This document shows positions 8,143-16,620 of a stretch of DNA of 39,661 nt, piece by piece. This stretch comes from CAYMUR01 sp964393615 (GTDB lineage: Bacteria > Planctomycetota > Planctomycetia > Pirellulales > Pirellulaceae), in contig CAYMUR010000045.1 in NCBI GenBank assembly GCA_964393615.1, forward strand, positions 1-39,661, in the 5' to 3' direction. A model generated the notes under the pieces. That model saw only the letters and a list, made by a program, of their open reading frames with translations. It made no database searches and was not told the DNA's origin. Numbering within the stretch: position 1 is the stretch's first letter; each line of letters starts with the position of its first letter. Both the position numbers and the translations under genes were made by a program.

Positions 8143-10728
8143 ATGGCTCGTGGCCCCTTAGCGTTATTTCGGAAACATCAAAAGAAATTGTTGGCGTTTT
8201 TTGGCGTGGCGATCATGATCGCTTTCTTATTGCCGTCCGCCTCTGTAAAGTTTTTTCAAGGGTCACGTAACGAAACACCACAAAATCAAATCGTGGTCCA
8301 GTGGAAAGGTGACACGCTAAGCGAAAACGAATTATTCTCGCTGCGGGCAGAACATGCCGCACTCATGCGGTTTCTACATGGAATCATCCGCGTCACCGAA
8401 GAAAGGGGGGGAAACCCCCAGGCTGCCGGACTCGTGCGTGTGCCCAGCCAACAAAGAGACGAAAATGGCCAACCTGTATCAGTCGTTCGTGATCCAGGAA
8501 TCTCCAGCGACAATTCCGATGCGGCTTTGCTACAAACCATTTTATTGTCGCAGGAAGCCAAACGACAAGGTTTAATTGTCCACGACAAGACGATCCAACA
8601 ATTTCTCGGACAGTTGATGGACGGAATGGGTTTGCAAAAAGAAATGGAGCAGATTGCCCAAGAGGCTTTGAATATCGGCATGGACGACGTTCGTCTTTTT
8701 GCAGCGCTGCGACGGTATTTGATGGCTCAAAAAATGCTCTTATTGGTCTCTTCTGGTGGAAGTCTCGCCACACCAGGTCAAAACTGGGAATACTTTAACC
8801 GTCTTTATCGCAACATTACCGCAGAAATCCTGCCCCTGCCGGTCAGTGATTTCGTGAGTGAAGTGGAGGATCCCACCGAAGTGCAACTCAAAAATTATTT
8901 TGAAAAGCACAAGAACCAAATAGATAACCCGAACGATCCTAATCCCGGTTTCAAACGCCCGGCACGAGTCTCTTTGGAATCCCTCGCTGCAGACATGGGA
9001 CAATTCAGAGCCGAAGCTGAGCAACAGGTGACCGAAGAGGAAATCCAAACCTACTACGACAATAACCTCGATGAATTCAAACGCAAAGAACCTCCTCCCG
9101 AGCCAGCCAGTGAGGATGTTCCTAATGACGAGGATGTTCCTAATGACGAGGATGTTCCTAATGACGAGGATGTCCCCAATGACGAGGATGTCCCCAATGA
9201 CGAGGATGTTCCTAATGACGAGGATGTTCCCAATGACGATGCGAGTCAGACAGATCAGCAGGAGACCGACAACAGCGCAGAGCCAGGTATCTCCACTGAA
9301 CCACAACCTGAACCTACGGAAGCGGAAGCGGCTGCTGACGATCCTCGCCAGGTTCTACCGAATCCGCCTGCACCAGAAACTTCCGACTCCAGCGATCCCC
9401 GGCAAGCCGTGCCCCAGCCACCTGTGCCACCTGACAATGCATTAGGAATTTCCGACGGTAACGAAATCTACAAAGATGTGTCAATCCGCCAGGCTGCCAA
9501 CCATGATTCGCTTGCAATCGTACGTGGCCAAAATCCAGAGGAGGAAACCGCTTCGGAGCAAAGCGACCAGGAGGAATCAGCAGACCCCACCGAACTGGAT
9601 GAATCCGATCTCAACTTCGACCTGGAATCCGCAGAAACGAATAACGGAGATCAGACTGACAATTTACCCAGCGAGACCGATATCGAGTCGGAGTTCAAAA
9701 TCAATACAGATCACCTTGCTGATCCAAACCCTGATTATGGATATTATGAACTCGACGAAGTCGCCGACCAAATTCGCGAGAGGTTAGCCATTCCAGTCGC
9801 TCATGGAAACGTTCTCGAAATCATCAAACAAGCCCGAACCGTATTGCACAAGTATTTCGAAAACCACCGCTTGTGGCTAGCCAACGAAGCACAAGGCCTC
9901 GAAACACCAGAACCAGAACGTCCCGATTTCCAACAATTAGCCGACGAGCATGGGCTGACCGTGGAAAATATACCATCGGTATCTCGCCGTGAACTCGTAA
10001 CCTCTCATGAAATCGGTTTTGCCCAAGTCATGCTGGCGGGTGGAAACCCGGGCTCGCTGGGCCAGATTCTGTTTGGAACCAATTTATTAGAATTCATGCC
10101 GACACAGGCTTTGCTGTTCGACCCCAACACGCAAACGGAGAAATTTTATTTACTTTGGAAAACCAGCTCCGAAAAAGAAGGTGTGCCTGAACTGGAAGAC
10201 GTACGCGACGCTGTTGTCACCGCGTGGAAAATGAAACAAGCGGTAGCAATCGCCGAAGAGAAGGTCGGGGAAATTGCCGATGCTGTCAACCAGGAAGGAA
10301 AAAAACTGAGTGACGTCGACCCAGAAAAAACAAACCTGTTTGGTCCCTTTTCCTGGCTGACCCTGACCGCTTCACCGGAAAATCCCATGGGCCAAATTGT
10401 TCTCACCCAGGTGGATGGCGTCGAACGGATTGGACATGATTTCATGCAAGCCGTTTTTTCGCTTTCCGTTGGTCAAGCAGGATCAGCTATCAACCATACG
10501 CAAGACGTCGTCTATGCCATCAAGGTGCTGACCGAAGAAACTGACGAGGAAACTCGCCGGCAAAACTTCTTTGACAATCTTGACCAAAGAGGTGGTTTTG
10601 ATCCCCAGTTACTGCGGATTGCACGAATAGAACAGCAACAGTTGTTGCAAAAATGGTACGCGAAACTGGAAAATGACCTGGAAGTCGTCTGGAATCGTCC
10701 GCCGGCAGCCGCCTCATTCGCACGGTGA
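8143..10728 (+). CDS. Membrane-anchored SurA/PpiD-like periplasmic folding factor
   Basis: 861 aa. A short basic N-terminus (FRKHQKK) is followed by one membrane segment (about 16-31), after which the protein should face the periplasm. This layout, the alpha-helical SurA_N-like part (about 45-320) and the C-terminal region ('GSLGQILFGTNLLEFMP', 'YLLWKTSSEKEGVPELEDV') resemble PpiD/SurA-type chaperones. I cannot find a convincing parvulin active-site core, so peptidyl-prolyl isomerase activity is doubtful. Between about 320 and 520 lies a very acidic, Pro/Glu/Asp-rich, probably disordered insert that includes seven copies of EDVPND (324-365). The start has AGGA about 9 nt upstream. It probably helps fold or target exported proteins; the exact client is unknown. 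Confidence 0.75.
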   Translation: MARGPLALFRKHQKKLLAFFGVAIMIAFLLPSASVKFFQGSRNETPQNQIVVQWKGDTLSENELFSLRAEHAALMRFLHGIIRVTEERGGNPQAAGLVRVPSQQRDENGQPVSVVRDPGISSDNSDAALLQTILLSQEAKRQGLIVHDKTIQQFLGQLMDGMGLQKEMEQIAQEALNIGMDDVRLFAALRRYLMAQKMLLLVSSGGSLATPGQNWEYFNRLYRNITAEILPLPVSDFVSEVEDPTEVQLKNYFEKHKNQIDNPNDPNPGFKRPARVSLESLAADMGQFRAEAEQQVTEEEIQTYYDNNLDEFKRKEPPPEPASEDVPNDEDVPNDEDVPNDEDVPNDEDVPNDEDVPNDEDVPNDDASQTDQQETDNSAEPGISTEPQPEPTEAEAAADDPRQVLPNPPAPETSDSSDPRQAVPQPPVPPDNALGISDGNEIYKDVSIRQAANHDSLAIVRGQNPEEETASEQSDQEESADPTELDESDLNFDLESAETNNGDQTDNLPSETDIESEFKINTDHLADPNPDYGYYELDEVADQIRERLAIPVAHGNVLEIIKQARTVLHKYFENHRLWLANEAQGLETPEPERPDFQQLADEHGLTVENIPSVSRRELVTSHEIGFAQVMLAGGNPGSLGQILFGTNLLEFMPTQALLFDPNTQTEKFYLLWKTSSEKEGVPELEDVRDAVVTAWKMKQAVAIAEEKVGEIADAVNQEGKKLSDVDPEKTNLFGPFSWLTLTASPENPMGQIVLTQVDGVERIGHDFMQAVFSLSVGQAGSAINHTQDVVYAIKVLTEETDEETRRQNFFDNLDQRGGFDPQLLRIARIEQQQLLQKWYAKLENDLEVVWNRPPAAASFAR
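9112..9237 (+). repeat. Seven in-frame 18-bp repeats encoding EDVPND
   Basis: Seven contiguous units of GAGGATGTTCCTAATGAC or close variants (units 4, 5 and 7 carry C for T at third positions). All differences are synonymous, so the hexapeptide is kept exactly. Each unit is a multiple of three, so slippage would lengthen or shorten the linker without breaking the frame. Confidence 0.98.
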
Positions 10729-10791
10729 TTTCAACAACTCTGCGCCAGAACCTGATCATATCCCTTTAACACAGGTCATTCCCTATCCTCC

Positions 10792-11748
10792 CTACGAGGG
10801 AGCCCGTTGCGCCTCCGGGTTGGCCGAGCGGCGCATGCGACCGTTCATGAGTGCCTGTGTTCTGGACTGCAATTGGCGCACCCGGTTGCCGGCGTCTCGA
10901 CTGGGCGACGACGCCTGGCTTGGTGCAGCTTTCTTCTGCTGATACTCCACTAACTTCGTTTCCGGTTGTTCCATCCCTTCGACATAGGGAATCCAATGAA
11001 CACCGTCATCGACCACAAAAGAAGGAGACGTACTGTCAATCGTTTGTTGGTCAAATTTCTGAAAGTTCTCCCGCGTTCGCCTAGCTTTCTTGTGACTGGG
11101 GTCAATGGCCAAACAACGTTCAATGCAAGTGACTGCCTGTTCCATGTCATCCCGTGTCGAGTAAACAAATGCCAGATTGTAAAAAGCATCTGCCTTGCTT
11201 CCTACTTTCTCGAACTCAGCTAATGCTTCGTCCAGTCGGCCCAAATGGCCGTATACCATACCCAGGTTATTATGAAAACGAGCCGTCTCCGGTGCCATGT
11301 CTCTCGCCTTGGTGAGTGCGATTTCCGCCTGTTTCAAGTCCCCTTTCAAATACAAACAGTATCCCAGGTCACCCCAAATTTCTGCGTTCTGGGGATCAAG
11401 CCGAATCGCTTCTGCCAGGGAAGCATGTGCCTTGTCAAAATTCTTTTGGTGGTCGGCAACCACTCCCAAACGGTGGTAAGCCTCATGTCTCTGACCGTTT
11501 TGTAAAATCAGCTTTTGATAGATTTCCCGAGCCCGGTCCCACTGTCCTGCCTGCTCTGCTGTTTTTCCCTGTGCCAAATGCTGTTGGTATTTACGAGCCC
11601 CTATTGCGCGTTGACGCTGCTGGGAACCGCCTGTCATACCGCTAATCGTACGATTCTTGCGTAATCCGACAGAGGTAGAGCAACCAACAAAAATTGTCAC
11701 CATACCAACAATCGTTAACAAGCATTTATACCAAGAGATCTGAGACAT
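10792..11748 (-). CDS. TPR-repeat lipoprotein, TadD-like
   Basis: 318 aa. The N-terminus has a hydrophobic segment ending in 'TIFVGCSTS', a plausible lipobox (F-V-G-C) for attachment to the outer or inner membrane. About four to five tetratricopeptide repeats follow (about 55-225), for example 'AYHRLGVVADHQKNFDKAHA' and 'AEIWGDLGYCLYLKGDLKQA'. TPR lipoproteins of this kind (TadD) accompany Tad/Flp secretins and help secretin assembly. It is the last gene of a three-gene - strand unit, 26 bp behind the small lipoprotein gene, with GGGGAG about 9 nt before its ATG. The C-terminal 80 residues are basic and low in complexity. TadD-like function is inferred from context. Confidence 0.75.
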   Translation of the reverse strand: MSQISWYKCLLTIVGMVTIFVGCSTSVGLRKNRTISGMTGGSQQRQRAIGARKYQQHLAQGKTAEQAGQWDRAREIYQKLILQNGQRHEAYHRLGVVADHQKNFDKAHASLAEAIRLDPQNAEIWGDLGYCLYLKGDLKQAEIALTKARDMAPETARFHNNLGMVYGHLGRLDEALAEFEKVGSKADAFYNLAFVYSTRDDMEQAVTCIERCLAIDPSHKKARRTRENFQKFDQQTIDSTSPSFVVDDGVHWIPYVEGMEQPETKLVEYQQKKAAPSQASSPSRDAGNRVRQLQSRTQALMNGRMRRSANPEAQRAPS

Positions 11749-11774
11749 AGCTCATTGCTCCCCGCCACCATTTT

Positions 11775-12362
11775 CTAACGGAAAAAACCACCAGTTCCAG
11801 AATTACGGCGCCCGAATCCACCACCAAAACCACCATAACCGCGGCCTAAACCGCCACCTCCAGCCCCCGTACCATAGCCCGCATTGTCAAAATTAGAATA
11901 GTATGCCTGGGCACCTTCAATTCCCGAAATGCCTTTCGTGAAGGCCGGGGCAATAATGACTCGACTTTTCATGTCCAGCCCTGCCATGCGTGTTAAATGG
12001 CCCATGACTACTTCCTGACGTTCCTGATCTAATTCCGGATCATGGCCAAAGTTGTTCTGCTCGATCACCACTGGAAAAGGAACCTGTTCCAACCGTAACG
12101 CTACGGATTCCAAGTGACGTTTTGTCCCCGGAGCCAGCTCCGCCGTTTGACCACGAAATTCATGCTGAAAAAAGATAAAATCTCCGGCTTCAGCATTGGT
12201 CTGCTGGGTTTCCCAAAAAGCGTCACTTACCGCTCCCAGTGGAAACGGACGGGTTGACGGCACGCCACAATTAAATCGCTGACAGCCGGTAAAAGTCAAC
12301 AAGCAAACCATTCCCAACGAACTGACTTGGAATGTGAACGAAGCTTGTTTTATTGCTATCAT
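11775..12362 (-). CDS. Small lipoprotein between secretin and TPR genes, CpaD/OmpA-like
   Basis: 195 aa from the ATG at 12362, which has AGAGGG upstream at good spacing; a GTG at 12389 would precede this site and is rejected. A hydrophobic leader ends in 'CLLTFTGCQRF', a plausible lipobox. The middle part ('VPFPVVIEQN', 'LDQERQEVVMGHLTRMAGL') recalls the CpaD/OmpA-type pattern in which a strand is followed by a D/E-x-x-R helix. The last 40 residues are Gly/Arg/Phe-rich (for example 'GAGGGGLGRGYGGFGGGFG') and probably disordered. Position between a CpaC-type secretin and a TadD-like gene supports a role as a secretin partner in the outer envelope. Family assignment is weak. Confidence 0.6.
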   Translation of the reverse strand: MIAIKQASFTFQVSSLGMVCLLTFTGCQRFNCGVPSTRPFPLGAVSDAFWETQQTNAEAGDFIFFQHEFRGQTAELAPGTKRHLESVALRLEQVPFPVVIEQNNFGHDPELDQERQEVVMGHLTRMAGLDMKSRVIIAPAFTKGISGIEGAQAYYSNFDNAGYGTGAGGGGLGRGYGGFGGGFGRRNSGTGGFFR

Positions 12363-12419
12363 TAGGAAATCCCTCTTGCACGGTACCACGAGGTGGCAAC
12401 TTCAACGGTACTTTGCAAT

Positions 12420-14699
12420 TTACTGACCATNNNNNNNNNNTCCATAGGGTCCGGATATCATGGTCGTTCCTTGACCTTGGTAACGTCGACGCAACCGTGG
12501 CCAAATCGTGCTACGAAAGTTCTGGTTTGAATTCCCCTCTAAATGACCCTTCATGAAAAACTCCTTGTTGGTCGGTTCTGAAATATCAAAACCTGGCAAC
12601 GGTGGAACTTCCTCGGGATCCATTGGATGAATTAGTTCTGGGGTGACCAAAATAATCAGCTCCGTCTCGTTACGACTAATATCTCGACGCCCAAAGAGCT
12701 GGGATAAAAAGGGAATATCACCTCGTTTCATACCGGTCATAGAATCGTCGATTAAACCAGCGATTGCCAACGTCTGGCCCTCACGCATTTCGACCGTAGT
12801 CGTCACCGAACGAACATCCAACCCGAAGCTATTGTTATTACTTAAATTTGAATTGATCTGGCTAAACTCCGGTGATACTTCCAGTCGGATGTAATCCTTG
12901 TCAATGACGGTTGGCAAGAAGCTGATAATCGCCCCGAACGTGCGGAAATCGGTAGTCACGGCACCAATTCCGCCAACACCAACGGCTGTCGGAACTGCAA
13001 ATTCACCACCCGCCACAAAAGTTGCAGGCCGACCACTGAGTGTCACCAAGGTGGGCTCGCTGAGCATCCGAATCACACCTTCCTGCTCCAACCAGCGAAC
13101 ACCAATCTGGATATCGTCTCCGCTAAACTGGCTAATGACGGAAGGGCCACTACCAACCGTACCAAGCGCGGTGGTAGCATTGAGCATCGATTGGACGAAC
13201 AATCCAGCCGAGTCAGAAATATTGATATTCGTCTCAACATCAACACCGAACCCGCGTGCTGCAGTGCGGTTCATTTCGGCAATTTTGACTTTCAACGCAA
13301 TTTGCTGCGGTCCCGGTACCCGCAACAGGTTGACAAGCGTCAAGCCACTCCTCGTTCGGTTTCCCGTTTCATTTGCCGACATCACGGCTGCCGCCTGACC
13401 GCTCACCGTCGGATCGCTTCCCGCCGACTGGACACCTGATGGAACAGCGTTTGCGTTACGATTCAACCCTGTTTGTGTCCGGATGATTTGCAGGACCTGG
13501 GCGGCCTCTTGGGCATCCTTGGCCTGGCCCCGGACAATCAGTTTATCTGCCACGGGCAACAATTCGACTTTGCTGTCCGGAAACAACTCCGTCAAAATTT
13601 GCGCCAACACCTCATACTCATCTTCTAGCTGTCGACGAGCTTGCAGATCTGGTTCAACATGCACCACATAGGTCAATGGCCGTTTTTGTCCGGTGAACCA
13701 CACTGTAACCGTCGTCGACCCTACGGAATTTCCAATGATTGAAACTTCTCGTGGGGTAAACTGGACCAAGTTGCATATTTCTGGGTCGACTACCGCTGTA
13801 CGGTAAATATCAAAATCCGAGCGCATCAAAACATTCCGACGAACGGTGACTACAATCGGCTCCGAATCCGGGGTGATGACTTCAAACGGCAACTTATCCG
13901 AAACCGTCACATCCGAGATGGCCCCGTCGGCTTCTAGCGGAATCTCTTGTTTGTTTAACTTCACCATGACGGGTTTCTCTGCGACAAGTCCCAAATTATC
14001 AACTGGTTCTCTCTCAAACAGATTGGGCTTGTCGTCGGGAATTTGAAAATTAACGACACGAGCTGAACGGTTTAGTTCCTGGATACGTTTTGCCGTATCG
14101 TGCGTCGTCTTTCGAACAGTTTCGCTGTCGGAGTCGACCGATTGCTGCTCGACAATCATGGCGCCAGACAATTTTTCGCGGAGAACTGCCTGGCCATTTT
14201 CATTGGTAATGCGACGAGCAATCCAACCTGCCTGGTAAGGTTCGGGAGCCTCGTCAGGTAACGGTGGTTCCTTTAAATCAGCTTGAGACTCAAGTAAAGT
14301 ACCCTGCATCAGACTATCTAAACGACGTAATCCACTGGTCACAATTATCTGGTCGGTTGGTAAGTTCTGACCAGGGAAACGCGAAAGCAATTCAGGAGTC
14401 AAGTTGGGGGGTTGAGGCACATACTTTTGTGCAGAAGTGGTCAATTGACGAAATCGGCGAGGCAAATGCGAGTTCACCGGCCGTTGGAGGCTAGAAGCGT
14501 TTGAATCCAAAGAATTTGAGAGGGCGGAAACATCAGGCTCCGATGGTTGAGCCTTGTCTTCGGCGTCGACCAGGCCAGTGACAGCGGTGATCAAAACGAT
14601 TCCGGTCAGTAGCATGCGCACCATAAAACTAGTTTTGTACATTCCACCTTGGCGCGACGATGAGGCGTACGGAATTCGGCAAAAACGCCAACCAGCCAT
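12420..14699 (-). CDS. CpaC/RcpA-type secretin of a Tad/Flp-like system
   Basis: About 759 aa; the last residues are uncertain because an N gap lies eight bases upstream of the apparent stop. It should form the outer-membrane ring through which pilins or proteins leave the cell. Blocks seen in order: a signal-like hydrophobic segment ('LLTGIVLITAVTGLV'), a pilus N-domain (about 265-345, 'VRRNVLMRSDFDIYRTAVVD'), a BON-like domain (about 355-415, 'VADKLIVRGQAKDAQEA') and the secretin core (about 455-680) with 'ALKVKIAEMNR', 'SEPTLVTLSGRPATFVAGGE' and 'VEMREGQTLAIAGLI'. The ATG at 14699 has AAGGGGGAA 6 nt before it; an alternative ATG at 14642 has AAGGTGGA and would give a shorter leader. No ATPase or inner-membrane tad genes are visible nearby. 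Confidence 0.9.
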   Translation of the reverse strand: MAGWRFCRIPYASSSRQGGMYKTSFMVRMLLTGIVLITAVTGLVDAEDKAQPSEPDVSALSNSLDSNASSLQRPVNSHLPRRFRQLTTSAQKYVPQPPNLTPELLSRFPGQNLPTDQIIVTSGLRRLDSLMQGTLLESQADLKEPPLPDEAPEPYQAGWIARRITNENGQAVLREKLSGAMIVEQQSVDSDSETVRKTTHDTAKRIQELNRSARVVNFQIPDDKPNLFEREPVDNLGLVAEKPVMVKLNKQEIPLEADGAISDVTVSDKLPFEVITPDSEPIVVTVRRNVLMRSDFDIYRTAVVDPEICNLVQFTPREVSIIGNSVGSTTVTVWFTGQKRPLTYVVHVEPDLQARRQLEDEYEVLAQILTELFPDSKVELLPVADKLIVRGQAKDAQEAAQVLQIIRTQTGLNRNANAVPSGVQSAGSDPTVSGQAAAVMSANETGNRTRSGLTLVNLLRVPGPQQIALKVKIAEMNRTAARGFGVDVETNINISDSAGLFVQSMLNATTALGTVGSGPSVISQFSGDDIQIGVRWLEQEGVIRMLSEPTLVTLSGRPATFVAGGEFAVPTAVGVGGIGAVTTDFRTFGAIISFLPTVIDKDYIRLEVSPEFSQINSNLSNNNSFGLDVRSVTTTVEMREGQTLAIAGLIDDSMTGMKRGDIPFLSQLFGRRDISRNETELIILVTPELIHPMDPEEVPPLPGFDISEPTNKEFFMKGHLEGNSNQNFRSTIWPRLRRRYQGQGTTMISGPYGXXXXGQ
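12431..12440. other. Assembly gap (10 N) at the secretin 3' end
   Basis: Ten undetermined bases sit within the last codons of the secretin gene. The true gap length is unknown, so the last few secretin residues and its stop are unreliable, as is the exact 57-bp distance to the next gene. Confidence 0.99.
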
Positions 14700-15117
14700 T
14701 TTAGTTCCCCCTTATGGGCGCCTTTCGATGTTGAGCAAGTCCGTCCACGCAACGGTTTGACCGCCTGCCAATTCCTATCGGGGTACAGACAAGTAAAAAT
14801 TGAGGAATTGTGACGATTGTTCCAGTCGATCGGAATATTCCCGTAAAAACGATCGTTGGGACACGTTTATTTCCGACGATGTATAAAACCACACGGATAG
14901 ATGTCTGGCAGCAAGCTGGCTATCAAACAGCTTTGGCCTGGAATGTTGTACGGAAATCGGGAAAGAAAAATCCCTGGCGAATCCCGTTTTGCATGACAAC
15001 ACATCAAAAGCTAGCCCTTCATTGTACGCTAGCAGCACACGACCGGAAAATTAATGGCCCGGCAGGCCCTGGCAAGAAACCGAGAGAACCTGTCAAGAAA
15101 CCGAGAGAAAACAAAAC
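14700..15117. other. Divergent intergenic region upstream of the secretin operon
   Basis: 418 bp between the secretin start and the secreted protein at 15118. It should hold the promoter of the - strand operon and one for the + strand gene. A 121-codon open frame (14810-15175, +) lacks recognisable features, overlaps the next gene and is not called. The 21-bp direct repeat at its right end is listed separately. Confidence 0.5.
15068..15109 (+). repeat. Two tandem copies of a 21-bp unit before the gene at 15118
   Basis: Units at 15068-15088 and 15089-15109 share CAAGAAACCGAGAGAA and differ at one of 21 positions (G or T). The array ends 8 bp before the ATG at 15118, where a ribosome binding site would be expected; GAGAGA at its end may take that role. 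Immediately inside the gene GTAGACATCC recurs with a 15-bp period (15128, 15143). Confidence 0.9.
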
Positions 15118-16485
15118 ATGGCGCGACGTAGACATCCGCGAAGTAGACATCCAAGTCAACCATCGGCTGGACTGAGCCTACTGCTACTATTCGTGCTGGC
15201 CCAGTGTGTCACGGCAGGTGAGATATTCGTTACTGTACCAAAACGGCCCTTTTCAACAGCACCCCACTCTGCCAATCATCAGTTACTACTACTTGGCAGC
15301 CATTACCGAACGGGTGCTGTTCGAAGCTCAGACCATTTTGTGGTCTGGACCTGCCGATATCCCTGCGATGCAGAATGGACGTTACAGGTACTCGAAGAAG
15401 CTTGGCACGATATCAGTCGGCTTTCAGAACATTGGAATGGGGCCCAGCACACATCAAATAGAATGCACCCTCCCATTCCAGTCGTCGTCGACGCCCCACC
15501 GCATCTCCAACCGTTGTCGGAATCTACACAATTCACAGTCCAAAACAGCAAACCGATGATTTATATCAATACAGCAATCCACCAACCTCCACTGCTAGCT
15601 CAAACCGAGGTAATCCGAGCCACAGCAGTCAAAAGCTTGTTACACACCACGGGTCAGGACCGTTGGCTACCAGGCTGGGCCTATCACGGATTGGTCGAAT
15701 ACGTCAGCCGAAACGACAAGCAACAAAAAAATTCCCTGGTCACCGATCATTCGTGGTTCGAATTTCTGTTATACGGCGCAGATTCCATGTATGCGGTCGA
15801 ATTGTTCGAAAGTCTGCAACAGGCTTCCCAAAATGTAACGACACCACTTCAAACCAGGCCAAAATTGATCCGGAACGTTTCTAGCGTTGATATCCCGCAA
15901 CCAATTCAGCAAGTCGAAATAGCAGCACAGCGGGCGTTGGATCGGCTCCGCAAGCGACCAGACATTCAGGCAGCTTATCGCGCCTGGACACAGAACCCTA
16001 ACCACCAACTACCCAACTTCCAACCCAATCCGACATTTTCCCAACCATTACAACGCCGCCAGCAGGAAATGGTGCTCATCCTCAAACTACTACGACGTTT
16101 CCAGGGAGCTTCGACTAACACCATCGCATTCACGGGTCAGCAATTAGCCCCACCGTCAGACACTAACCCCGCTTGGGAACTATCAACTCTCAACGACGAT
16201 CTAACCGCGCTCGAGCGCCTTTATGCTCGTTTAACAGATAACAACGCGCCGTCATGGGCCACGCGCGATATCAATGGAACCCTTTTGCTTTCCCATCAAA
16301 AGCAGCGAATTGACATGTTATTTGCAATGCCTGAGGGGCGATACCAGGTCATCCGACACAACGGCCGGTTCATCTTGCTAAACCAATGGAAAGCCGACTT
16401 CGTACTGGCAGGCTGGCTGGAAGAAAACCCGAGGCAGCCAGGACAACCGATTGCGAAGGTAGAAATTCAGCAAATCATGCCGTAA
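15118..16485 (+). CDS. Secreted protein of unknown function, possibly a degenerate MA-type peptidase
   Basis: 455 aa. A very basic n-region (ARRRHPRSRHPSQ) and hydrophobic stretch ('LSLLLLFVLAQCVTAG') form a signal peptide. No family is recognised with confidence. The segment 'VIRATAVKSLLHTTGQ' followed by 'WLPGWAYHGLVEYVSR' has the shape of the gluzincin/peptidase MA fold (HExxH helix, then 'P-W-x-x-E-G-L-A-E-Y'), but both the HExxH histidines and the EGLAE glutamate are absent. If this reading is right the protein is an inactive derivative. The remainder is Gln-rich and Asn-rich. A good terminator follows at 16593. It is divergent from the secretin operon, and a link to it is only possible. 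Confidence 0.7.
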   Translation: MARRRHPRSRHPSQPSAGLSLLLLFVLAQCVTAGEIFVTVPKRPFSTAPHSANHQLLLLGSHYRTGAVRSSDHFVVWTCRYPCDAEWTLQVLEEAWHDISRLSEHWNGAQHTSNRMHPPIPVVVDAPPHLQPLSESTQFTVQNSKPMIYINTAIHQPPLLAQTEVIRATAVKSLLHTTGQDRWLPGWAYHGLVEYVSRNDKQQKNSLVTDHSWFEFLLYGADSMYAVELFESLQQASQNVTTPLQTRPKLIRNVSSVDIPQPIQQVEIAAQRALDRLRKRPDIQAAYRAWTQNPNHQLPNFQPNPTFSQPLQRRQQEMVLILKLLRRFQGASTNTIAFTGQQLAPPSDTNPAWELSTLNDDLTALERLYARLTDNNAPSWATRDINGTLLLSHQKQRIDMLFAMPEGRYQVIRHNGRFILLNQWKADFVLAGWLEENPRQPGQPIAKVEIQQIMP

Positions 16486-16592
16486 AGAGGACAACTTGGC
16501 AACAAAGTTTCGCTAGGACAAATAAACCTCGTGACGGCAAACCGTCTACAACTGCCAAGCAAACGGTGTAACTAGACGAAACCCCAGAAACG

Positions 16593-16617
16593 ATGACCTG
16601 TTGGTCATGCCTTTTTC
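16593..16617 (+). terminator. Rho-independent terminator after the gene at 15118
   Basis: ATGACC (16593-16598), loop TGTT, GGTCAT (16603-16608), then GCCTTTTTCGTTT. The U tract follows the hairpin on the + strand, so it fits the end of the secreted-protein gene. It sits 4-28 bp beyond the end of hflX on the - strand, where it has no comparable U tract. Confidence 0.7.
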
Positions 16618-16620
16618 GTT

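Noticed and set aside
8740..9306. 188-codon open frame on the - strand with repeated ILVIRN
   Set aside because: It is the mirror of the EDVPND repeat in the real + strand gene and has no independent motifs.
14810..15175. 121-codon + strand frame upstream of the gene at 15118
   Set aside because: No family motifs, no ribosome binding site, it includes the 21-bp repeat and overlaps the better-supported gene.
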